NCBI RefSeq assembly: GCF_037893015.1
Contig: NC_133665.1
Coordinates: 103,569,937-103,633,936 of the forward strand
Source of the DNA: Macrotis lagotis
Lineage: Eukaryota; Chordata; Mammalia; Peramelemorphia; Peramelidae
Direction: 5' to 3'
Length of the DNA: 64,000 nt
The stretch's first letter is position 1; each line of letters starts with the position of its first letter. The notes below the pieces were generated by a model that was not told where the DNA came from, ran no database searches, and saw only the letters and a program-made list of their open reading frames with translations. Of this stretch, positions 14,768 through 25,115 are shown piece after piece. The translations under genes and the position numbers were made by a program.

Positions 14768-17700
14768 TTATATATATATATGTATGTCATGGAATACTAC
14801 TGTTCCATCAGAAACCAGGAGGGATGGGAATTCAGGGAAGCCTGGAAGCATCTGCATGAACCAATGCTAACTAAGCAAGATGAACAGAACCAGAAGAACA
14901 TTATACACCTTAAGAGCAACATAGGAATGATGATCAACCTTGATGGACTTGCTCATTCCATCAGTGTAACAACCAGGAACAATTTTGGGCTATCTGCAAT
15001 GGAGAATAACATCTGTATCCAGAGAAAGAATTGTGGAGTTTTTTAGAAAAAAACAAACCATTATCTTATTGTGTAATTTTGCTATCTCTTATACTTTATT
15101 TTTCTTCCTTAAGGATATGATTTCTCTCTCATCACCTTCAACTGAGATCAATGTGCACCATGGAAACAATGTAAAGACTAGCAGTGCCTTCTGTGGGGGG
15201 TGGGGAGAGGGAAGCAAGAATGGGAGAAAAATTGTAAAACTCAAAATAAATAAAACCTTTCTAAAAAAAATATTAAGCACAATAAAAATGATTTCTTAAA
15301 AAAAGCTCTAGGTTGCCACCACCAAAAAACTACTCACTACCAATTTCATGCATAGCACCAAAAGAAACCCATGCAAGAGATAAATCAAAAAACCAAAGGG
15401 ATTTTTTAGTGCCATGGATAAAATAAATGAAAAAACTTAAGGCTTTGTTCCAAAATAGTGCAATTTATGACAATACAGTGCACTGAAACATCGTTAGGAT
15501 ATGATCTCAGAATTTTGGATCTGAATCCTGGCTCTACAACTTTTTTTACCTAGGTGACCCTGAGCAAATAACTTCACTTCTCTGGGCTTGTTTCCTCATA
15601 TGAAAAATGAAAGACCTGGACTAGAAAAATCTTAAAAAGCTTTTGTAGCTCTAAATTCTAGGATTTTATGTATTGTATCAATTCATGGCTTTCCTCTAAG
15701 CAGGACTTTACACAGTGCCTGGGATTAATTCCATGAACACACTTGCCTCAGCATTATCTTAGATCCAACTCACAGATACCAAAGATGAGATTTTAATTGT
15801 TTAGGGGTTTCTGAAGTACATATGCCGACCAGCTATTCCAGAAAAGGTTTAGTCCTTAAACAGATGACAGGTATGGGGTAGAAGACCATGCTTTTTAAAT
15901 AGCTTATACTGCAGTGTATGGTGTAATGAGAGTTGGATTTGAAGCTAAAGGACATGCAATCAAATCCTGGCTCTGCTACTTACTACCTATGTCATCCTAG
16001 GCAAGATTATTTGCCTTTTTTGGCCTCTAATTTCCTCATCTGCAAAATAAGTGGACAGAACTAGACACTTTACTATTTAAGCATTTACTGACTGAGTGCC
16101 TACTTTGCTCCTGATAACATCTTAGTCAACATTAATTAAAAAAAAATCCTTGCCTTCAACAAGCTTATATTCTAATGAGAGAAAACATGAATGTGTGCAC
16201 ACACACACAACACACATTCTCTCTTATAATTACCTCAAATTACAACATTCTAATTTAGATTGTGACTCCCCCAAAAAGGACCATCTCTTAATTCTTCAGT
16301 CCTCCTAGTACCTATCATACAGCAGACCAAAGTTAATCATTCAAGCTCTGAGGCTACTATACTTACTTATCTCCTTTACTCCATTTTTCTCCACTGGGTG
16401 GTCTGTATGCTCTTAACCTCTGCATTTCTTCCTTCCAGTGAGGAGGTGTTTCACTGCTTTCATCATCATCCGACTCAGAACAAGACCTTGATCGAGGTGG
16501 TGTGTGATACCGCTTTAAGAAGAAAGAGAAGATTTAAAGTCTGTAATCTCCTTGATACAAGACATTACCTGATAAAGTCCTACTGTTTCCTATCTCTAGA
16601 ATTTCAATGCAATCCAATTCTAAAGCTCAGTTCAAATAGTACCTCCTTCACAGGAGAGTTAAATGTACTTATTATGTCCTCTAACAAGGGATGGTAAAAA
16701 AAAACAAAAAACAAAAAAACTAAATGGAGTCTTAAACTGAAAAGAAAAGGGTAGATATGAAATAGACTATTGTAGGATGCAGGATGTAGCTATAATATGT
16801 AGGTAAAGTAGCAGGTACCCCCCAAAAAAATCCAGAAAAAGAAAACAAGAAAACCTGCAGTCCTGGGTGCTATGCTAACAGTGTAGTAACAAGTAAAATG
16901 AATTATAAAGACTAATAGAAGAAAGCAATTTTTGACCTCATTCATATCACAGATTGGTGTTATCAGTTCTGTAACTCAAATGACTTTAGAAGATGACTCA
17001 TTTGAAAGGCAAAGAATAGATTAGAAGTGATAGGTAGGGGCGGCTAGGTGGCGCAGTGGATAGAGCACCGGCCCTGGAGTCAGGAGTACCTCAGTTCAAA
17101 TTCAGCCTCAGACACTTAATAATTACCTAGCTGTGTGGCCTTGGGCAAGCCACTTAACCCCATTGCCTTGCAAAAACCTAAAACAACAACAACAAAAAAG
17201 AAGTGACAGGTAGCATTAAATATTAAAAAGATATTCATGTGACTCCAGACACCAGAAGAAAACTCTGGCTTTCACCAGAGTGAGAACATTTGAGTGAAAT
17301 TCAATGGAAAGAGAAACAGAAGCAATGAAGTGATAGGAATATAATATAGACAGGAGAAGGAAATAATAGAAGTAATACAGAAAACAGATCATAAGCCTGA
17401 CACAGAGACTAGAAAGATTAGTAATGGAGGATTTCAATTATTTGGACATGTGCTGACAAGGTCTATGTCAAAAGCAAAGAAGCTAATCATTTCCTGGCTT
17501 GCTATAATGATAATTTCATCGTTCAAAAGTTGGAAGCAAGGATGGTAACTATTGTTATTCAGGATCAGATTCTGACCAACAAGTAAGAACTGCTAAGGTA
17601 GAAATGATGGAATCCTGTTGGGGAAGTTACCACTCTATTTTAGAACTTATAACAGAGAAGAAAGTCAGACATAGTCTGACAGGTATCCTGAAATGTGGGA

Positions 17701-20700
17701 GAGCAAATTTCATGTGTTGAATGGTCTGATACATATACAATCATAATATATATGTATATAAGAGGCACAAATCATGCCTCTGAAATGTGAAGGAAGAATT
17801 TTTACTGACTTAAGAGGAAGAGCTACAGGAAATAACAAAATTTCAAAGCATATCTCTATGGCTGTTTAGTTGAATGACTATCAGAATAAGAATATTCTCT
17901 ACAATCTTCTGATTAAGTGGTCAACCAGATTTTATTCCAAGACCTTGAGTGAGAAGTATCCCACTACTCTTTAGGTCATCCATCCACTCCAACTGTTAAG
18001 ATATTTTTCATTATCTCAAGAGGAAAATCGACCTCTTCACTATGTCTTCCCCTTCATCATGCCTCTATTCTCTGAGCCAATTAGAACAAATCTAATCCTA
18101 ATTCTGGACAACTAAGTGGTGCCAAAGTGAGAGTGCTGGGTCTGGAGATAGGAAGACTCATCTTCCTTAGTTCAAATCTGGCCTCAAACCCTTAGTGTGA
18201 TCCTGGGCATGTCATTTAATCATGTTTGTCTCAGTTTCCTCATCAGGAAAAGGAAATAGCAAACTACTACAGTATCTTTACCAAGAAAATCCCAAATGAG
18301 CTAATGAAGAGTTGGACATGATTGAAAATGACTAAAGCACAAAGAAATCAGTTCCTTCACAGGCAGCCCTTCCCCTCCTTGTAGGCAAACCTAAGGCTAT
18401 CACATGAAGAGAATAAGAATTGTTTGGCTTGGTCCCGGAGGACAAAACTAAGAGATGTGGACAGAAGTTATATATAGAGACAGATTTTTCAAAGTATCTA
18501 AAGAAGAATAAGATAAGCAAAACAACAAAAATTTGGACTTCATTACCATAAATAAAAGATTCAGATCATCAATATTCAATCTACATGTCTTTTCCATCTA
18601 TATAAAATTTTTATAAACATAATCCATATTCATACTGAGGTCATCTTTAATGAACTATCAGGAAAAAAACATTCCCTAGAAGATCACATCTTTTACTATC
18701 ACCCAATTAACCAAATGATGTAGAGAACACAAGCTGTCACTGTGGTAGTTCACTGACTACAAAAGAGGACCATATGGGTTTTGGGGCAAAATTATAAAGT
18801 GTCCTTAATAATAGAAGAGAAGAATGTTGGAGAGGCTGTGGGAGGACTGGGACATTATTGCACTGTTGGTAGAGTTGTGAACTGATCCAACCATTCTTAA
18901 GAGCAATATGGAACTATTCCCAAAAAATGTGATCATACCAGGGGCAGTTAGGTGGTGTAGTCAACAGAGCATCAGCCCTGGGGTCAAGAGGATCTGAGTT
19001 CAAGTTCGGCCTCAGTCACTTAATAATTGCTTAGCTGTGTGACCTTGGGCAAGTCATTCTTAACCCCCTTACCTTAAATTAAAAAAAATTGATCATACCC
19101 TTTGACCCAGCAATTCCAATACTAGGCCTATATCCAGAAGAAATAATAAAAAAATGGGATAAGTCCCACCTGTTCCAAAATATTCATAGCAGCTCTTTTT
19201 GTAGTGGCAAAGAATTAGAAATTGAAGGGATGCCCTCCTATTGGGGAAAGGCTGAACAAAATTATGATATATGAATATTATGGAATGCTATTGTTCTCTA
19301 AGAAACCATGAATGGTCGAACTCTAGAGAACCATGTCCTTTGTAGCAGCCTGTTCACATTTATCATGGGACTCTTACAAGAACTAATGCTGAGCAAAGAG
19401 AGCAGAACCAAGAGAATACTGCATATAGAGGCAGAGTTGATCAGCTTTTATGGATGCAGCTCCTCTCAGCAGTTCAGAGATCTAGGACAGGGCTGTCGAA
19501 AATGTGGCCTGCAGTGCCTTTTTATGTAGCCTGCCTGTGAGTGTACTAAATGCTTCAAGTAAATGAAGCTGAGTTACTTCACTAAAATGGCAAATCAAAA
19601 TATATTGTGTATTATTTCAATTAAAAACTTAAATGTAAGGTTGAACAGCCCTGATCTAGGACAAGCCTGGGATACCTGTTATAGACAATGCAATCTACAT
19701 TCAGAGAAGAAATACAAAATAAAACAAAAAAAAAACCCTACAGAATTTGAGTGAACACTATAGTCACTTTTTTTTTAGGTTTTTGCAAGGCAAATGGGGT
19801 TAAGTGGCTTGCCCAAGGTCACACAGCTAGGTAATTATTAAGTGTCTGAGGCCAGAATTGAACTCAGGTCCTCCTGACTCCAAGGCTGGTGCTCTATCCA
19901 CTGCACCACCTAGCCATCCCCTATAGTCATTTTTTAAAAACTTCTTATTTTCCTTTCCCATCTCATAGTTTTCTTTCTTTTCCCTTAATCCTAATTCCTC
20001 ACACAGAAAATGAAAAATCTGTAAACATGTTAAAAACAAATGTATGTGTACAATGTTCACCAGCCTCAGACTATTCATGGTTGAGGGGAGGGAGATGGGG
20101 AAGGGGGGGGGCGGGGTGAAAAGAAATTATATAACTTATAAATATATATATGAATGTGGATGAATATTGGAAAACTCTCATAACATATAATTGGAAAAAT
20201 AAAATATCAATTGTGGAAAAAATAATAGAAGATAACTTTATTCAATGATTCTTTGATCATTAACATTAGACAAGGTATAAAACTAAAAGAGGGATCATTG
20301 CCAAAGATATATGTCATTGTTATTCATAGAGAATATTTGGTCCATGTCCTATAGATGGTGAGGTACTCCAGATACTCCAGCTTTTTAATAACACTGAGCT
20401 GATTGCATCAAACCTTGGAATGTAACAAAACCTCTCAGATGAGACTCATAGTCATTCAAAAGGGAAAAAAATCAAGCGGACAGTTACCTATTAACCAGCT
20501 TATAATGGACAATTAACATGTGTGTGTGTATATCTATATCTATCTCTATGTAGACCTAGATATATTTTAGATAGATACTACAAAGGCACAATGAATTAGT
20601 ACCAATATTGAACAGGAAGAAAAACAGCAAGCTGGACTGTGTTTGACAAAAGGCAAAGCCATTTTAATGTCTCAAAGCTTCTTCCTGAATCCTTTTTTTT

Positions 20701-23700
20701 TTTGGTTTTTACAAGGCAGTGGGGTTAAGTGACTTGCCCAAGGTCACATCATTAAGTAATTATTATATTAACTCAGGTCCTGCTCTATCCACTGCACCAC
20801 TCAGCTTCCCCCTCTGAATCCTTTTAATACCAAATTTCTGGATTGAAGGGCTTTCAGCCATGGAACAGTATAATCTCCAAAGAACTGAAAATGAGTATTA
20901 TTATCAAGAAGGCAATGGATAAAGCAGAGTCCCATGATGAATGTGAACAGGCCGCTACAAAGGACAAAATAAGAGCTAGAGTAAACATGGGAACATGGGA
21001 TTCAAAAAAAAAAAAAGAGCTGATCCTGCATTGAGTGATAAATTATTTTTGAATTTTATTGGCTTTCTGGTGAAGGGAAAAAAAAATTCATAGTGGCAAA
21101 CTTACAGAACACAGATAAGAGATACACAAGATGAATAGGCATATTTGTATATGATCTGCATCTGGAGGCAATATACTGCTTGATTAGATCACAGATTTAT
21201 TTGAATCTATTTTATGATTTATCACATAATCTATTTTAATGAAAATAATGGGCATTTAATAAATACTTCATGATTAAAGAATCTCTTTATCATCTATACA
21301 AGTAACCTGTAAAAAAGAATCAGAAAATACATACTATTGTGCCCCGTCCCTTAATTTTCCGTCCTGATTTTGATACAGATGGCTTCTGATCATTTAAAAT
21401 GGGTGCAATATCAGGAAGTTTCCTAGAGCAAAGGAGAAGAATAGTAGCAAAAATGAAGAAATGAAAACTAAGACTTTTCTTCCTGAAATATTCAACTCTA
21501 AGAACATGGCAGGAATTGTAACACATTATAACCAGCAAGTCTTGAGTTTGTTAAATAATTGCATCTTGTCTCTGAGGATCAAAATTATTTAAACCATAAA
21601 CTTTAAAAATGTATTACTTCTTAATTCAGACCCATTACAATAACATCTGCTATTGTACTGTTTTTTATCAAACACTGATGTTTTTAAGAATGATGAACTA
21701 GGCATCTTGCATGTTAGAAAGAGCTTTGGACTTTGATCAGATTTACCTTGGGTAAAATCCTGGTTTTGCCATTTATCTGAGTAGATTCCTTCACTTCTCT
21801 GAAGACTGCTGGAAGAAGTAGCAAGGTTCTGGATTTGGATTCAAAAGACTTGGGTTCAAAGGCTAACTCTGACACTTACTATCTTTGTGACACTGGACAT
21901 GTTATTTAATTTCTCTGGGTCTTATTTCCTCATCAGTAAAATGAGGAGGTTAAACTAAATAGCCTAAGATTCCCTACAGCTCTCATCTACTATCTTTTAC
22001 ATCTCAGTATCTTCATCTGAAAAATAGATAGAAATAGTTGTATCACTTTTCTAAACTTGAATTATGTACATCTATGTTAATCAGTCCTAAATTAGAGTAG
22101 CCATTTATATGTCTATTCTAGTGTTTTTGTTCCATTCTTTCTTGTCAATGTCTATTCTTCCTGTTGTCAGATTGTATCTGTAGTGTCTATATTCTGTTGC
22201 CTTATTTTACAAACAATTTCAAATTAATGGACCTAAGAGTGGTTCTACCCTCTCACACAGAATAAAATGCAGTATGAGTTTTCTGACAATATATACTCTC
22301 ATTCAGGTTTGCTCTATGGCTGTTAGCTGAGCCTCAAGTTATTCTAACCCCAATTTAATCAAATGAACATTTATTAAATTCAAACCAAGTATGTGTTAAC
22401 AAAAGACTATCAGTATGGATGAGACACCAATATTCTGAAGCCTGGGGCCTACCATATAGTAGGCATTTAACTAAGACTCGTTTCCTTCCTTAAGGAGCTT
22501 ATCATCTAACTGGCAAGGAAAGAAGGGTAGAGAAACTTAGACACAAATAACCCTAACATAAACAGAAGTCAGAGAACTACAAAGGAAAAGTCAAGGCAGT
22601 GTGTGTATTTTGAGACTTTCCCATGTCAGAATAGTGAGAGACAGCAAGGAGTTCAATTTGGCTAAAATACAGAGTGCATGAGGAAAGGGAACATGAGCTA
22701 CTCTAAATTGAGGGGAAAATGATTCTTTTTTTTAATTTTATTTTTTATTTAAGGCAATGGGGTTAAGTGACTTGCCCAAGGTCGCACAGGCAATTATTAA
22801 GTGTCTGAGGCCAAATGTGAAGTCAGGTCCTCCTGACTCCAGAGCTGGTGCTCTATCCACTGCACCACCTACCTGCCCAGGGCAAGTGATTCTTACCATA
22901 AGCCCTCCCTATCTAGCCAAAACTAGAGCATGCTTTATCCCAACCAGTCACAGTAACCTTCTGAAGTGGTTCTCCCTAGATTCTTCAGCACTCCCTCCCT
23001 ACTACTATTCCCCTCCCCGTAATTCCCCATAAAGAGAAGTAAATCCACTCCTTTCACGACTTCCTCTAGTTTAGAGTTATCCTATAATAGAAGGGGGAGC
23101 TGGGGGGGGGGGGGGCCCGGAGGCTAGGTGGCGCAGTGGATAGAGCGCCAGTCCTGGAGTCAGGAGTACCTGGGCTCAAATCTGGCCTCAGACACTTAAT
23201 AATTACCTAGCTGTGTGGCTTTGGGCAAGCCACTTAACCCCATTTGCCTTGCAAAAACTTAAAAAAAATACAGGGGGAGCTGATTCCTTACTCATCTCAG
23301 GCTTGTGGAGCTAGCTCACTCCAGATCATGTTTTATCCTACCTGAATCTAGTTAGCATGAATATCTTGCTGTCTGCCCTTCTATCAAAAATATACCAACT
23401 CAATCCACACCCTACTTCCCACCCTATGTTCAGGGAATAAAAATGAAATCAATTATTACATTACTACAAAAAAAGACTAGTAATCTACACTTTACCCAAT
23501 GGTTCTGCTTACAAACCTTATCCCTGCCTAACCCAGAGGTTCCTTCCTGATTCTTGTTTGATTCCTTTCTAGAATGTAAGCAACTTAATGTAAACAACTG
23601 AAAGGGAGTAGAAGTCATCTCACTATTTTTATTGGGCATTTGATAAATATTTAATACATCTTTTATAAAAGAATAAAGTTGAAAATATTGATAAGAGTCA

Positions 23701-25066
23701 CACTGCGGAAGCCTCTGATGATGCAGAATCAGGGTTTATACTTTTCTTTAGTAAAGCAAAAAGAAGTTACTATAGATTTCTGAGAAAGGGAACATAATTA
23801 AAGACTACACAGGTAGCTGTGGAAAGGAATATAAAAAGAAAATGGAAGACCAATTAAGAGGCTAGTATAATAATTCTCTTATAAAGAGTCCACCAGGAGA
23901 GAAAAGATGAGGTCCTGAACAAGGCGGGGGGTGGTGGGCTACTGTGGAATCCAAGAGAACAGACATTGCACAGGTAGAAATGAATGCCTTAAGAAATATA
24001 CATGTCCAAGTGAAGGCAAATAAGTGCAACATTAATAACAGAATGATGTAACTATTTTGCTTTTATAATAGAAGGAAGGAAACTGTCACTGACTGGCAAG
24101 AGAAAGGAATGTGTGGTACCAATTACTTTTCAGTCACATTTCTTATCAATTTTACACTATTAGAATTCCAACAACTATTAGAATTATTTGCAACAAAATT
24201 ATTATGATTAAAGTTTTTTAGGCATTCATTTTACTTATCTCTTCCGAGATGATTCTTTTTGAACAAGTGTTAAGGAACATTCCTATGGACATATCATTCT
24301 AACCCTCTAGTATGGAATATTAAGAACCTACAAACTCTTCTTAAAGATCTTAAACTCGGGCGGCTAGGTGGTACAGTGGATAGAGCACCAGCCTTGGAGT
24401 CAGGAGTACCGGGTTCAAATCCGACCTCAGAAAATAATTACCTAGCTGTGTGGCCGTGGGCAAGCCACTTAACCCCAATGCCTTGAAAAATCTTTAAAAA
24501 AAAAAAGATCTTAAATTCTCACCCTCAAGGGAGAAATAGAACAAACTAAACATGAGCTGAAGGGATCTCTACACCAGAAAAAGATATGATTAAAAACCAT
24601 TCTTACGGTTCAGGTTCCACAGTGACAACTGGCATATCTCTTCTTAATAAGAACCGATTTTCAGGTACTGGAGGGATCTCTTCTGGACGTACGACTGGCT
24701 TTTCCCTTTTGGTATTTAAATCCACTCGTTTTTCACTTGTATCACTTCTCTCAGAATGCCTTAAATAAAGGAAATGAAACTATCTCCAATTAAAATGCAT
24801 AAATATATTTCATGAAGAAAAAGTCATATGAAAGAGTCAAATGTTAAAATAATGACACACTTAGGAAAAGTCAATTGTATAATATTAAATAGGTAAGCAT
24901 AAATCATCAAATTTCAGAAAAGCTCTTTCACAGTCAAGACAGTCAAGTCTTTTTATACTCAATGGTCAAATTTAATATCTTGCCTAAAAAACTAAATCAA
25001 CCAGGTATGGAAAAAAAAGCCATGAATGTGGAAATAAAAAGTGCTCTCTCTTTTTCTCTCTCTAAG

Positions 25067-25115
<49 letters not shown>

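Larger units (their letters stand above)
14579..16366 (-). other. NKTR intron 6
   Basis: The donor is GATAA|GTAAGT at the upstream exon and the acceptor is ATCACAG. The intron contains a 5'-truncated L1 with a perfect target duplication and two MIR-like remnants, listed separately. Confidence 0.9.
18803..20213 (+). mobile_element. L1 3' end broken up by three later insertions
   Basis: The L1 sequence runs from the end of ORF2 ('gacccagcaattccaatact') to a 3' tail of A-rich AATAAAAT type. It is interrupted in order by a plus SINE (18940-19088), a hAT-like element (19488-19653) and a minus SINE (19767-19920), each with its own target duplication. It therefore predates all three. Confidence 0.8.
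16513..21334 (-). other. NKTR intron 5 (4.8 kb)
   Basis: The acceptor AAAG faces the 16.5-kb exon and the donor ATA|GTATGT faces the 21.3-kb exon. It is filled mainly by SINEs and a composite L1 (18.80-20.21 kb), listed separately. I see nothing in 17.2-18.1 kb or 20.2-20.7 kb. Confidence 0.85.
21423..24606 (-). other. NKTR intron 4 (3.2 kb)
   Basis: The donor CC|GTAAGA faces the 24.6-kb exon and the acceptor CTCTAG faces the 21.4-kb exon. It contains a MIR-like stretch near 21.83-21.99 kb and four SINE or SINE-like blocks listed separately. The remainder (23.28-24.34 kb) is unremarkable. Confidence 0.85.
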
